64,000 bases of DNA from Cupriavidus alkaliphilus. Its GTDB lineage: Bacteria; Pseudomonadota; Gammaproteobacteria; Burkholderiales; Burkholderiaceae. Below, one piece after another: positions 17,754 through 27,581 of this stretch (positions within the stretch are counted from its first letter, which is position 1; every line of letters begins with the position of its first letter). Location: contig NZ_FMAD01000003.1 in NCBI RefSeq assembly GCF_900094595.1, forward strand, positions 372,001 through 436,000, given 5' to 3'. A program made the position numbers and the translations under genes. The notes beneath the pieces are model-generated. The model ran no database searches, was not told the origin of the DNA, and worked only from the letters and a program-made list of their open reading frames with translations.

Positions 17754-19415
17754 TTACGCCGCACCGACCTGCGCCGCCGCCATCAGCTTGCGCGTATAGG
17801 GATGTTGCGGTGCCCCCAGCACCGCTTCGGTCTCGCCCGCCTCGACCACCTCGCCCGCCTTCATCACGATGACCCGGTGCGCCATGGCACGGATCACCGC
17901 CAGGTCATGGCTGATAAACAGATAGCTGAGGTTGTACTTGTGCTGCAGCTGAGACAGCAGCGCCAGCACCTGCTGCTGGATCGAGACATCCAGCGCCGAG
18001 GTCGGCTCATCCAGCACCAGTATCTGCGGCTTGAGGATCAGCACGCGGGCGATGGCAATGCGCTGGCGCTGCCCGCCGGAGAATTCATGCGGATAGCGGC
18101 CCAGCGCGGTACGGTCGAGGCCGACCTCGCGCAACGCCTCGATCACGCGCTGTCGCGTGGCCTCGCGCGACAGTCCGGGCTGGTGCAGCGCCAGGCCTTC
18201 GCCCACGATCTGCTCGATGGTCATGCGCGGCGCCAGCGACCCGAACGGGTCCTGGAACACCACCTGCATGCGCGCGCGCAGCTTGCGGCGGTCGTCGCGC
18301 GTGGCGGTGTCGAAGCTGCGGCCCAGGAAATGGATGGTGCCAGCGCTCTTGCGCTGCAGCGCCAGCACGGTATGCGCCAGCGTGGTCTTGCCCGAGCCGG
18401 ACTCGCCGACGATGCCCAGCGTCTCGCCCTCGCGCAGCTGGAAATCGACATCCTTGACCGCCGCGAACTGGTCCTTGCCGAACCACCCTGCCAGGCCGCG
18501 GCGCTTGCGCGCATAGCTGACGCCGAGCTTGTTCGCCTCGAGCAGCACCGGCGCCAGCGGCACCAGCGGCAGCACCTCGCGCCGCGGGCGGCTGTCGATC
18601 AGCTTGCGGGTATAGGGGTGCTGGGGCGCGGCGAACACGCTGGCGGTCTCGCCGGTTTCCACCAGCACGCCCTTCTCCATCACGCCGACCCGTTGCGCGA
18701 AGGCGCGCACCAGGTTGAGGTCGTGGGTGATCAGCATCACCGCCATGCCGAACTCGGCCTGCAGGTCGCGCAGCAGGTCGAGGATCTGCGCGCGGATGGT
18801 GACGTCCAGCGCCGTGGTCGGCTCGTCGGCCAGCAGCAGCTTGGGCCGGCACGCCAGCGCCATCGCGATCATGGCGCGCTGGCGCTGGCCGCCCGACAAC
18901 TGGTGCGGGAAGCTGTCGAAGCGATGTGCGGCGTCGCTGATGCCGGTGCGCTCCAGCAACGCGATGGCGCGCTCGCGCGCGGCGCGGCGGTCCAGGCCTT
19001 CGTGCAGTGCGAGGGTCTCGACGATCTGGTTGCCGATGGTGTACAGCGGGTTCAGCGCCGTCATCGGCTCCTGGAAGATCATCGCGATCTCGGCGCCGCG
19101 GATCGCGCGCATCTCGCGGTCGGAGACCTCCAGCAGGTTCTTGCCCTCGAAACGGATCGCGCCATCGTAGTAGGCGTCTTCCACCAGCCGTAGCATGGCC
19201 AGCGCCGTCACGGTCTTGCCCGAACCGGACTCGCCCACCAGCGCATAGCGCTCGCCGGCGCGCAGGTCGAAGCTGACGTCGCGCACCGCGCGGGTGGCAT
19301 GCTCGCCATGGCCGAAGGTGACCGACAGCTTGTCGACGCACATCAGCGTGGATCCCGGCGCGGGCATCGGTGCCGGCGCCACGTCCGGCAAGGTCATCGG
19401 CGACACCGCGGTCAT
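17754..19415 (-). CDS. yejF: Oligopeptide ABC transporter, dual ATPase subunit YejF
   Basis: This 553-residue protein carries two ABC ATPase domains in one chain and drives the YejABEF importer (oligopeptides; microcin C in E. coli). Each half has Walker A GESGSGKT, a signature (LSGGQRQR, then FSGGQRQR), and a Walker B with DEPT. Each half also ends with the HPYTRKL motif typical of Opp/Dpp ATPases. ATG at 19415 overlaps the yejE stop by four bases. The frame stays open far upstream, but that part is a shadow of yejE. Confidence 0.93.
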   Translation of the reverse strand: MTAVSPMTLPDVAPAPMPAPGSTLMCVDKLSVTFGHGEHATRAVRDVSFDLRAGERYALVGESGSGKTVTALAMLRLVEDAYYDGAIRFEGKNLLEVSDREMRAIRGAEIAMIFQEPMTALNPLYTIGNQIVETLALHEGLDRRAARERAIALLERTGISDAAHRFDSFPHQLSGGQRQRAMIAMALACRPKLLLADEPTTALDVTIRAQILDLLRDLQAEFGMAVMLITHDLNLVRAFAQRVGVMEKGVLVETGETASVFAAPQHPYTRKLIDSRPRREVLPLVPLAPVLLEANKLGVSYARKRRGLAGWFGKDQFAAVKDVDFQLREGETLGIVGESGSGKTTLAHTVLALQRKSAGTIHFLGRSFDTATRDDRRKLRARMQVVFQDPFGSLAPRMTIEQIVGEGLALHQPGLSREATRQRVIEALREVGLDRTALGRYPHEFSGGQRQRIAIARVLILKPQILVLDEPTSALDVSIQQQVLALLSQLQHKYNLSYLFISHDLAVIRAMAHRVIVMKAGEVVEAGETEAVLGAPQHPYTRKLMAAAQVGAA

Positions 19416-20548
19416 GGCGTGGCCTCCGGCGCCGCGCCGGTGGGCGCGCCTGCGGGCACCTTGGGCTCGACGCGGCCGCGCAGCGCGGCCAGGCCCAGCC
19501 GGGTATCGAAGGCATCGCGCAGCGCGTCGCCCATGAAGGTCAGCAGCAGCAGCGTCACCACCAGCACCGCGAAGGTCGACAGCGAGATCCACCACGCATC
19601 GAGGTTGGCCTTGCCCTGCGCCAGCAACTCGCCCAGGCTCGGCGTGGTGGGCGGCACGCCCAGGCCGAGGAAGTCGAGGCTGGTCAGCGCCAGGATGGCC
19701 GCGCTCATGCGGAATGGCAGGAAGGTGATCACAGGGGTCAGGCTGTTTGGCAGGATGTGGCGCCACATGATCTGCACGTTGGACAATCCCAGCGCGCGCG
19801 CGGCCTTGACGTAGTCGAGCGAGCGGTTGCGGTAGAACTCGGCGCGCACGTAATCGGACAAGCCCATCCAGCCGAACAGCGACAGCAGGATGATCAGCAG
19901 CGCCAGGCTGGGCTCGAAGATCGAGGCGAAGATGATCAGCAGGTAGAGCTCGGGCATCGAGCTCCAGATCTCGATGGCGCGTTGCGAGAACAGGTCGAAG
20001 CGCCCGCCGAAGAAGCCCATCAGCGCCCCGGTCAGGGTACCGACCAGCACCCCGATCACGGTCAGCGCCAGCGCGAACAGCACCGACACGCGGAAGCCAT
20101 ACAGCAGCCGCGCCAGCACGTCGCGGCCGCGGTCGTCGGTGCCGAGCCAGTTCTCGGCCGAGGGCGGCGCCGGGTTGGGTTCCTTGGCGAAGTAGTTGAG
20201 CGAGTCGTACGAATACCGGTTCAGCGGAAACACCGCGAAATTGCCGTTGGTGGTGATGCGATCGCGGATATACGGGTCCAGGTAATCGGCCGGCGTGGCG
20301 AAATCGCCGTCGAAGGTGGTTTCGGGATAGACCTTGACGATGGGGAAATACCATTCGCCCTTGTAGTGCACCACCAGCGGCCGGTTGCTCGACAACAGTT
20401 CCGCGCCCAGGCTGAGCACGAAGATGACGACGAAGATCACCAGGCTCCAGTAGCCGCGCCGGTTGCGGCGAAAGCGCTGCCAGGCGCGCTGGCGCGGCGA
20501 AGGCGAATGCGGCAGGCCGTTGGGCGCCGCGTGCGAGAACGGTTTCAT
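19412..20548 (-). CDS. yejE: Oligopeptide ABC transporter permease YejE
   Basis: This 378-residue permease has an N-terminal cytoplasmic stretch, one membrane segment (about 35-52), a periplasmic domain and five more segments. The region starting SNRPLVVHYKGEWYFPIVK is characteristic of YejE. The permease loop that contacts the ATPase is around YVKAARALGLSNVQIMWRHI. It overlaps yejB and yejF by four bases each (ATGA), so expression is tightly coupled. The proline/alanine-rich tail is variable. Confidence 0.93.
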   Translation of the reverse strand: MKPFSHAAPNGLPHSPSPRQRAWQRFRRNRRGYWSLVIFVVIFVLSLGAELLSSNRPLVVHYKGEWYFPIVKVYPETTFDGDFATPADYLDPYIRDRITTNGNFAVFPLNRYSYDSLNYFAKEPNPAPPSAENWLGTDDRGRDVLARLLYGFRVSVLFALALTVIGVLVGTLTGALMGFFGGRFDLFSQRAIEIWSSMPELYLLIIFASIFEPSLALLIILLSLFGWMGLSDYVRAEFYRNRSLDYVKAARALGLSNVQIMWRHILPNSLTPVITFLPFRMSAAILALTSLDFLGLGVPPTTPSLGELLAQGKANLDAWWISLSTFAVLVVTLLLLTFMGDALRDAFDTRLGLAALRGRVEPKVPAGAPTGAAPEATP

Positions 20549-21594
20549 CGGTGCAAGCCCTCGAAATGGATGCGCGGGTCCACCAGCACGTAGCAGACGT
20601 CGGAGATCAGGCGCGTGACCAGCCCGATCAGCGTGAACAGGTAGAGCGTGCCGAGCACCACCGGATAGTCGCGCCGCAGCACCGCTTCATACGAAAGCAG
20701 GCCCAGCCCGTCGAGCGAGAACAGTGTCTCGATCAGCAGCGAGCCGGTGAAGAAGGCGCCGATGAACGCCGCCGGGAAGCCGGTCACCAGCGGGATCAGG
20801 GCATTGCGAAAGACGTGCTTCCACAGCACGCGGCGCTCGCCCAGGCCCTTGGCGCGCGCGGTCAGCACATACTGCTTGCGGATTTCCTCGAGGAAGGCGT
20901 TCTTGGTCAGCATGGTCACCACCGCGAAACTGCCCACCACCGACGCCGTGATCGGCAGCACCAGATGCCACAGGTAGTCCATCACCTTGCCCATCAGCGA
21001 CAGCTGCTCCCAGTTATCGGAAGTCAGCCCCCGCAGCGGAAACCACTGCACGAAGGTGCCGCCGCCGAACACCACCAGCAGCAGCACGCCGAGCACGAAG
21101 CCAGGGATGGCATAGCCGACCAGCACGATGACGCTGGTCACCACGTCGAAGCGGCTGCCCGCCCGGATCGCCTTGGAGATGCCGAGCGGCACCGATATCA
21201 GGTAGGTCAGGAAGAAGGTCCACAAGCCGAGGCTGACCGATACCGGCAGCTTGGACTTGACCAGCTCCCACACGCTGCGGTGCTGGAAATAGCTCTGGCC
21301 CAGGTCGAACTGGGCAAAGCGCTTGAGCATCAGCAAGTAGCGCTCCAGCGGCGGCTTGTCGAAGCCGTAGAGGGCCTGGATCTCCTTGATCTTGTCGGGG
21401 TCGACGCCACGCCGCCCGCGGTATTCGGCGCCACCGCCGCTGGCTTCGCCAGCGCCGCCGCGCCCTTTCAGCTCCATCATCATCTGTTCGACCGGGCCGC
21501 CCGGCACGAACTGGATCACGACAAAGGTCAGCGTGATGACCCCGACCAGCGTCGGAATCATCAGCAGAATGCGTTTGAGCAGATAGGCAAGCAT
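20545..21594 (-). CDS. yejB: Oligopeptide ABC transporter permease YejB
   Basis: This 349-residue permease has six membrane segments, the first at the extreme N-terminus (LLMIPTLVGVITLTFVVIQF). The glycine-rich insertion near residues 43-60, followed by VDPDKIKEIQALYGFDKP, is typical of YejB. The ATPase-coupling loop is YVLTARAKGLGERRVLWKHV. It lies 51 bases after yejA and overlaps yejE. Confidence 0.93.
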   Translation of the reverse strand: MLAYLLKRILLMIPTLVGVITLTFVVIQFVPGGPVEQMMMELKGRGGAGEASGGGAEYRGRRGVDPDKIKEIQALYGFDKPPLERYLLMLKRFAQFDLGQSYFQHRSVWELVKSKLPVSVSLGLWTFFLTYLISVPLGISKAIRAGSRFDVVTSVIVLVGYAIPGFVLGVLLLVVFGGGTFVQWFPLRGLTSDNWEQLSLMGKVMDYLWHLVLPITASVVGSFAVVTMLTKNAFLEEIRKQYVLTARAKGLGERRVLWKHVFRNALIPLVTGFPAAFIGAFFTGSLLIETLFSLDGLGLLSYEAVLRRDYPVVLGTLYLFTLIGLVTRLISDVCYVLVDPRIHFEGLHR

Positions 21595-21645
21595 GGGGGC
21601 CGTCTCTTTCCTTGTCCGCGCTGAACCTGCCAGCGCCTGAGTGCC

Positions 21646-23547
21646 TCAGCGGGCTTGCGCCTGCACGTCGGTGCGCCACCAGTGGCTGAGGATCCAGCCT
21701 TCCGCGGTGTAGAAATACGGCAGCCGCTCCGGGTACGCCAGCGTCTTGCGGTAGGCCACCCGGTGCGACGCGCTGTACCAGTTCGGCACGATGTAATAGC
21801 CGTGCATCAGCACCCGGTCCAGCGCGCGGCCGGCAGTGACGAGCTCCTGCCGGGTATCGGCGCGCAGCACGTTGTCCACCAGCTTGTCGACCACCGGCGA
21901 CTTCAGCCCGAACAGGTTGTCCGAGCCCGGCGTGCCGGCGGCCTCGCTGGAGAAGCGGTCGCGCAGTTCATTGCCCGGGCTTTGCGAATCGGGGAAGCGG
22001 ATCGACACCATGTCGAAGTCGAAGTCTTCGAGCCGTTTCTGGTACAGCGCGAAATCCGTGGTGCGCTGGTGCACCTGGATGCCGAGCTTCTCGAGGTTGC
22101 GCACATAAGTGGTGATCACCCGGCTCATGGCGCCGCCGTCGTCGAGGAACTCGAATACCAGCGGCTCGCCCTTGGCGTTGCGCAGCGCGCCGTCGGTATA
22201 GGTCCAGCCGGCCTGGGCCAGCAGGCGCCGCGCCAGGCGCAGGTTGTCGCGCAGCGAGCGCGGCGGCGCGGTGCTGGGCTGGACCACGTCGGGGCCGAAC
22301 ACCTCCGGCGGCAGTTGCGCGCGCAGCGGTTCGAGCAGCTGCAGTTCGCCGGGACCGGGACGGCCGTCGAAAGTGGCGCTGGCCGACAGTTCGCTGTTGG
22401 AGAACCAGCTGTCCAGGCGCTTGTAGGCGCCGTAGAACAGCTGCCGGTTGAGCCATTCGAAATCCAGCGCCAGGATCAGCGCCTGGCGTACGCGCACGTC
22501 CTGGAACACCGGCTTGCGCAGGTTCATGACATAGCCCTGCATGCCGGCGCCGTTGCGATGCGGGAACTCGGTCTTGAGCAGTTCGCCGTTGCGAAAGCGC
22601 GTGCCCTGGTAGCTCTTGGCCCAGTTCTTGGCCTTGTATTCGACGATGGCGTCGAACTCGCCGGCCTTGAAGGCCTCCAGCCGCGCGGTCTCGTCCTTGT
22701 ACAGGCGGTAGACCACGCGCGCGAAGTTGAAGGTGCCGCGCCGCACGGCGAGGTCCTTGCCCCAGTATTTCGGGTCGCGCTGGAAAACGATGCCGCGGCC
22801 GGCGTCGAAACGCTCGATCAGGTAGGGACCGCTGGTCACCGGCGGCTCGAAGGTCAGCTTCTCGAACGGAACCTTGGCGGTCCACTTGCGCGAGAACACC
22901 GGCAGCGAGCCCACGATCAGCGGCAGTTCGCGGTTGCGCTGCTTGAAATCGAAGCGCACGGTGCGCTCGCCGGTCACGACCACCGCCTTCACGTCGGTGC
23001 ACATGCTGCGATAGCCTGGGCTCGAGGCCTTGCTCATCAGCATGTCGTAGGAGTACTTGACGTCCGAGGCGAGCACCGGGTCGCCATTGGAAAAGCGCGC
23101 CTGCGGGCGGATCGTGAAGGTGACCGACAACTCGTCGGGCGCCACCGTGACGTCCTCGGCCAGCAGGCCGTAGGCGCTGGCGCTTTCGTCGGCGCTGCTG
23201 ATCAGCAGCGACTCGAACATCAGCGCGTTCAGGCCCGGGGCCGAGGTGCCCTTCAGCGTGAACGGATTGAACTTGTCGAAACTGGTGCGCCGGTCTGGAT
23301 TGGCGAGCGTCAGCGTGCCGCCGACCGGTGCGTTGGGATTGGCGTATTCGAAGTGCGAGAAATTCGGCTGGTACTTGAGGTCCCCATGCAGCGCAAAGCC
23401 ATGCGCCGCCCATGCCGGATCAGAAAAGAGCGAGACCCCCGCCGCCAGCGCCAGCGCCAGCTTCATTGCCGCCCAACCACGCAGTACTGCATCCCGCCGG
23501 AAGCACTGCCATGCCGCCTGAAGCGGCCAACGTGCTTGAATAGGCAT
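21646..23547 (-). CDS. yejA: Oligopeptide ABC transporter substrate-binding protein YejA
   Basis: This is a periplasmic solute-binding protein of the Opp/DppA family (SBP_bac_5) that delivers peptides to YejBE. From ATG at 23547 it has 633 residues and a signal ending around AWA-AHG. That start is used because GGAGG lies 11 bases upstream. An internal ATG at 23466 would give a more classical signal peptide (MKLALALAAG) but has a weak ribosome site, so either start is possible. It is the first gene of the yejABEF operon and divergent from fabI. Confidence 0.92.
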   Translation of the reverse strand: MPIQARWPLQAAWQCFRRDAVLRGWAAMKLALALAAGVSLFSDPAWAAHGFALHGDLKYQPNFSHFEYANPNAPVGGTLTLANPDRRTSFDKFNPFTLKGTSAPGLNALMFESLLISSADESASAYGLLAEDVTVAPDELSVTFTIRPQARFSNGDPVLASDVKYSYDMLMSKASSPGYRSMCTDVKAVVVTGERTVRFDFKQRNRELPLIVGSLPVFSRKWTAKVPFEKLTFEPPVTSGPYLIERFDAGRGIVFQRDPKYWGKDLAVRRGTFNFARVVYRLYKDETARLEAFKAGEFDAIVEYKAKNWAKSYQGTRFRNGELLKTEFPHRNGAGMQGYVMNLRKPVFQDVRVRQALILALDFEWLNRQLFYGAYKRLDSWFSNSELSASATFDGRPGPGELQLLEPLRAQLPPEVFGPDVVQPSTAPPRSLRDNLRLARRLLAQAGWTYTDGALRNAKGEPLVFEFLDDGGAMSRVITTYVRNLEKLGIQVHQRTTDFALYQKRLEDFDFDMVSIRFPDSQSPGNELRDRFSSEAAGTPGSDNLFGLKSPVVDKLVDNVLRADTRQELVTAGRALDRVLMHGYYIVPNWYSASHRVAYRKTLAYPERLPYFYTAEGWILSHWWRTDVQAQAR

Positions 23548-23756
23548 CCTGTTGGATTCCTCCACTGTCACCTGTCGGGCCCGGCGTTCTGCGGCCGGGC
23601 CAAGTATGAGACAATTTTACATGCGTCCGGGGTGGCCCCAGCCATCCGGACATTCCCTCTGCGCGGCGCAATAAAAGGGCCGCAAGACAGCCCGGCACCC
23701 GCACGGCCGCATGGCGGACGCACGAAGCGTGCCTGATACACCACCTTGGAGAATTT

Positions 23757-24545
23757 ATGGGATTTCTGGCAGGTAAGCGGATCCTGATCACCGGCTTGCT
23801 TTCGAACCGCTCGATCGCCTATGGCATTGCCTCGGCGTGCAAGCGCGAAGGCGCCGAACTGGCCTTCACCTACGTCGGCGAACGGTTCAAGGACCGGATC
23901 AGCGACTTTGCCAAGGAATTCGGCAGCGACCTGGTTTTCGAATGCGACGTCGGCAGCGACGAGCAGATTGCCGCCACCTTCGCCGCGCTGGGCCAGCGCT
24001 GGGAAAAGTTCGACGGCCTGGTGCATTCGATCGGCTTCGCGCCGCGTGAAGCGATCGCCGGCGATTTCCTCGACGGCCTGTCGCGCGAAGGCTTCCGCAT
24101 CGCCCACGACATTTCCGCGTACAGCTTCCCGGCGCTGGCCAAGGCCGCCCTGCCGCTGCTGTCGGACAAGGCCTCGCTGCTGACGCTGACTTACCTGGGC
24201 GCCGAGCGCGTCGTTCCCAACTACAACACCATGGGCCTGGCCAAGGCATCGCTGGAAGCCAGCGTGCGCTACCTGGCCTCATCGGTCGGCCCGCGCGGCA
24301 TCCGTGCCAACGGCATCTCGGCCGGTCCGATCAAGACCCTGGCCGCCTCGGGCATCAAGGGCTTCGGCAAGCTGCTCGGCCACTTCGAGGAAGCCGCGCC
24401 GCTGCGCCGCAATGTCACCATCGAAGAGGTCGGCAACGTCGCCGCCTTCCTGCTGTCGGACCTGGCCAGCGGCGTGACCGGTGAGATCACCTACGTCGAC
24501 GGCGGCTTCAACGTGGTTGGCGCAAGCGTGGCCGACGCGGAGTAA
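23757..24545 (+). CDS. fabI: Enoyl-ACP reductase (NADH), FabI
   Basis: FabI catalyses the last step of each fatty-acid elongation round. This 262-residue protein of the short-chain dehydrogenase fold has the FabI form of the cofactor motif ([15 protein letters not shown]) instead of GxxxGxG. The active pair is Tyr156-x6-Lys163 in YNTMGLAK. This enzyme class is the target of triclosan and isoniazid-type inhibitors. The start follows TTGGAGAA. A strong terminator follows. Confidence 0.97.
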   Translation: MGFLAGKRILITGLLSNRSIAYGIASACKREGAELAFTYVGERFKDRISDFAKEFGSDLVFECDVGSDEQIAATFAALGQRWEKFDGLVHSIGFAPREAIAGDFLDGLSREGFRIAHDISAYSFPALAKAALPLLSDKASLLTLTYLGAERVVPNYNTMGLAKASLEASVRYLASSVGPRGIRANGISAGPIKTLAASGIKGFGKLLGHFEEAAPLRRNVTIEEVGNVAAFLLSDLASGVTGEITYVDGGFNVVGASVADAE

Positions 24546-24572
24546 ATCCTGCGCCGGCAGCACGCGCAATAA

Positions 24573-24603
24573 AAAAAGGGGTGCCGGTATGGCACCCCTT
24601 TTT
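24573..24603. terminator. Bidirectional terminator after fabI
   Basis: AAAAAGGGGTGCC pairs with GGCACCCCTTTTT across GGTAT. It serves fabI (plus) and the convergent MFS gene (minus). Confidence 0.9.
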
Positions 24604-24637
24604 GCTTCGGGATTCCGAAGGCGCGCACGCCAGCGTG

Positions 24638-25879
24638 CTACGCCGCGGCGGGCACGCGCCGCTCCATGCTCAGCATCGACCAGGCATAGATCACCAGCCC
24701 GCCAAGCGCCAGCAGCAAGCCGACCCAGCCGGTCGACTCCCAGCCGAAGCCTGCAGCGATGGTCAGCCCGCCCAGCCAGGCGCCTAGCGCATTGGCCAGG
24801 TTGAAGGCCGAATGGTTGAGCGCAGCGGCCAGCGTCTGGGCGTCGCCGGCGACGTCCATCAGCCGGATCTGCAGCGCCGGGCCCAGCGCCACCGCGGTAC
24901 CGACCAGCAGCACATTGAACGCCGCCAGCCATGCATGCGACGCGGTCAAGGTAAAGGCGCCCAGCACCAGCGCGGTCCAGACCAGCACGCCGCCCACCGT
25001 GGGCATCAGCGCCTTGTCGGCCAGCCTGGCACCGGCCAGGTTGCCCGCCACCATGCCGATGCCGAACAGCGCCAGCACCACCGGGATGCCAGCCGCCGGC
25101 ATATGCGCCAGCTCCAGCATGGTCGGCTTGATATAGCTGAACACCGAGAACATGCCGCCAAACCCGATCGCGCCGATACCCAGCGTCAGCCAGACCTGCT
25201 TGCGCCCGAGCGCCGACAACTCGCGCAGCGGGCTGGCACGCCGGTCAGCCGGCACGAACGGCACCCAGCGCCATACCAGCAGCGCCGTCAGCGCACCGAG
25301 CGCACCGACGATCACGAAGGCCGAGCGCCAGCCCAGCCACGTGCCGACCGCCGCGGCGATGGGCACGCCGACCAGCGTGGCGGTGGTCAGGCCCAGCATC
25401 ACCAGCCCTACCGCCTGCGCGCGCCGCTCGCGCGGGACCAGGCTGGCGGCAACCAGCGCCGCCACGCCGAAATACGTGCCGTGCGGAAAACCCGTGAGCA
25501 GACGCGCCACCATCATCGACAGGTACGACGGCGCCAGCGCGCTGGCGATATTGCCGGCGGCAAACACCGCCATCAGTGCGATCAGCAGGTTGCGCCGCGG
25601 CCAGCGCGCGCCCAGCACCGCCAGCAGTGGCGCGCCGACGACCACGCCGAGTGCATAGGCACTGATCAGGTGGCCGGCTTGCGGGATCGAGATGCCGAGG
25701 TCGGTTGCGGCATCGGGCAGCAGGCCCATGATGACGAACTCGCCGGTGCCGATGCCGAAACTGCCGACGCCAAGCGCCAGCAGGGGCAGCCGGCCGGCTG
25801 GCTTGTGATCGCGGGAAGACAGGGAAGCGTCGGCGCCGCGGTCTGGATCCGCGGCGGATTGTGCATGTGGAGCGGCCAT
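24638..25879 (-). CDS. MFS transporter, DHA1 (AraJ/sugar-efflux-like) family
   Basis: This 413-residue inner-membrane antiporter has 12 predicted segments. The first segment reads LALGVGSFGIGTGEFVIMGLLP, the typical start of the AraJ/YdhP/Cml branch of DHA1 exporters. The conserved loop after segment 2 is GARWPRRN. Substrates in this branch are sugars or drugs such as chloramphenicol. No regulator lies beside it, so the substrate is open. The first 30 residues are polar and probably cytoplasmic. Confidence 0.88.
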   Translation of the reverse strand: MAAPHAQSAADPDRGADASLSSRDHKPAGRLPLLALGVGSFGIGTGEFVIMGLLPDAATDLGISIPQAGHLISAYALGVVVGAPLLAVLGARWPRRNLLIALMAVFAAGNIASALAPSYLSMMVARLLTGFPHGTYFGVAALVAASLVPRERRAQAVGLVMLGLTTATLVGVPIAAAVGTWLGWRSAFVIVGALGALTALLVWRWVPFVPADRRASPLRELSALGRKQVWLTLGIGAIGFGGMFSVFSYIKPTMLELAHMPAAGIPVVLALFGIGMVAGNLAGARLADKALMPTVGGVLVWTALVLGAFTLTASHAWLAAFNVLLVGTAVALGPALQIRLMDVAGDAQTLAAALNHSAFNLANALGAWLGGLTIAAGFGWESTGWVGLLLALGGLVIYAWSMLSMERRVPAAA

Positions 25880-26070
25880 GTACAGGATGCAGGAAGTTCA
25901 ACGAAATGCCGCCCGCTGACGGGCGAGGTAGGGTCCTCGCCTCTGATCGATCCAGCGTGCTCCTGTGCGGCGCGCAGGCCGTATTGTGCGTCAAAAACGC
26001 GAATCGTGCCGGCGCCGCCGGCACCCCGCCAGGACCGCGACGCGCCCGCGCCGGGCGCGGCATCCTTGCG

Positions 26071-26520
26071 CTAGGGCTCGGCGTCCTCGCCCAGGCTGGC
26101 CACGTTGAACTTGGTCACGTCCAGCACCGCCGCGGTCATCACGGAACTGGAGACGCCCAACATCAGGATGCCGTTGGCCGCTTCCAGCGGCCCCAGCAGC
26201 CGCCACGTGGGCGACATGACGATATCCCCATAGCCCAGCGTGGCAAAGTTGACGCCCGAGTGATACAGCGCGGTGGTGAAATCGGCGAACTCGCCCAGCA
26301 GCATGAACAGGATGGCCCAGATCGCCATCTGCACGAAATTGCCGAACAGGGTCATCACCATCACCACCGACAGCAGCATGATCTCCTGACCCAGCGATAC
26401 GCTCCCCTGCCGCGCGTGCTTGAAGCGCACGTAATAGCGCAGGCAGATGGCCACAAAGACCGCCTGCAACAGCAGGCAGACCAGCATCACGGGAAGGCCG
26501 ACCGCCAGGTTGCGCAGCAT
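26071..26520 (-). CDS. Small two-helix potassium-channel-like protein
   Basis: This 149-residue membrane protein holds a K+ channel pore. Hydrophobic segments lie near 6-29, 45-76 and 108-130. Between the last two is the pore loop HSGVNFATLGYGDIVMS with the full selectivity filter TLGYGD. There is no RCK/TrkA-N gating domain. ATG at 26520 comes 11 bases after the stop of the DUF2955 gene, so it belongs to the efflux operon. The frame remains open far upstream, but that is a shadow. Channel activity is inferred from the filter; its role in an exporter operon is unknown. Confidence 0.85.
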   Translation of the reverse strand: MLRNLAVGLPVMLVCLLLQAVFVAICLRYYVRFKHARQGSVSLGQEIMLLSVVMVMTLFGNFVQMAIWAILFMLLGEFADFTTALYHSGVNFATLGYGDIVMSPTWRLLGPLEAANGILMLGVSSSVMTAAVLDVTKFNVASLGEDAEP

Positions 26521-26531
26521 GATCGCCCGCT

Positions 26532-27581
26532 TCAGCCGGAGAGCTGCCGTGCGCCGCGCGGCTGATCGAGCCATGCGACCATCAGCCAGGCATACAGCGT
26601 GACGCCGACAAACAGGCCCATGCGCACGGCAAAGGCGGTATAGACGTCCTTCCCGGCGGCGCTGTCCTGCACGGACTGGCCCAGCAGGATAATCAGCGTC
26701 ACGAGGGTATTGACCCAGAAGCCCGGCGGGTACCGCGACGGGCTGAGGCCATATAGCTTGCGCGCCACCAGCAGGCCGAACAGCAGCATCCACAGGAAAT
26801 ACATCCACAGATGCACGAACAGGCTGAGCGCGGCCCAGAACAGAATTGCCAGCACACCGCCAAGCAGGGTCGAGCCAAGCAGTTCGCGCCCCGCGCCGCG
26901 TGCCGAGACGGTGCAGCTTTGCCGGCCCAGCGTGGCCGCTTTCATGATGATCGGCAGGTACGCCGCCGGATCGTTCAGCGCCAGCAGGAACGCCGGCATG
27001 ACCACCAGCGCGGCGCGCAGCGCGATCCGGGCAGCCTGGACGTCCGGCAGGGCCGCCGGCGCAGGCGGTGCCCCCGCGCCAGCAGGCTCGGGAAACAGCC
27101 AGTGGCCAAGCCCGAGCGCCATCACGGCGACGAGCAAGCCCTTGACCAGCGCTTCGATGACCGTGACCGCCAGCCCGAAGTCGAAGGTGCCCGCCGCGGA
27201 AATCATGGTCAGTCCTACCACCAGGAAGGTCGACACCAGGCCGTTGCCGCCGCGCAGGCCATAGCGAAAGGCGAAGAACAGGCACAGGCTGACCAGCAGC
27301 ACGCCGCTGGCGGGGTAATAGCGCAGGATCGGGACCAGCAGCAGGCCGGTGCCCGTGGTCAGCATCACGACCAGCGCCAGGCCCAGCGCGGCGCCGGGCG
27401 ACATCGGACGGTTGAGGCTGGTCAGCAGGAACACGCCGAGCACCGGCGTCACCATGGGCACCGGCAGGCCCAGGCCAAAGCTGACCGCCAGGCACAGCGC
27501 GGTCCCGCTGGCCAGCCGCAGCGAGCGCCGCGCGCGTGGATCGGGCGCGGGCAACGGCAGTGCCCGGAGGTCAGTAGACAT
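26532..27581 (-). CDS. DUF2955/FUSC-like inner-membrane efflux protein
   Basis: This 349-residue membrane protein has about 10 hydrophobic segments arranged as two repeats, each a run of short helices separated by a loop near residues 160-180. It fits the DUF2955 group related to the FUSC (AaeB-like) family, usually found with a HlyD adaptor. By analogy it is the inner-membrane pump or pore of a tripartite exporter, perhaps for aromatic acids. It overlaps the HlyD gene by 11 bases. Confidence 0.8.
   Translation of the reverse strand: MSTDLRALPLPAPDPRARRSLRLASGTALCLAVSFGLGLPVPMVTPVLGVFLLTSLNRPMSPGAALGLALVVMLTTGTGLLLVPILRYYPASGVLLVSLCLFFAFRYGLRGGNGLVSTFLVVGLTMISAAGTFDFGLAVTVIEALVKGLLVAVMALGLGHWLFPEPAGAGAPPAPAALPDVQAARIALRAALVVMPAFLLALNDPAAYLPIIMKAATLGRQSCTVSARGAGRELLGSTLLGGVLAILFWAALSLFVHLWMYFLWMLLFGLLVARKLYGLSPSRYPPGFWVNTLVTLIILLGQSVQDSAAGKDVYTAFAVRMGLFVGVTLYAWLMVAWLDQPRGARQLSG

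Noticed and set aside
19416..20354. 866-residue minus-strand frame that would extend yejF upstream
   Set aside because: The upstream part overlaps yejE in another frame. The yejF start at 19415 with ATGA overlap and the family length decide against it.
26521..27495. Upstream extension of the channel-like gene over the DUF2955 gene
   Set aside because: This part is a shadow of the DUF2955 protein. The channel protein has a proper ATG at 26520 just after that gene's stop.
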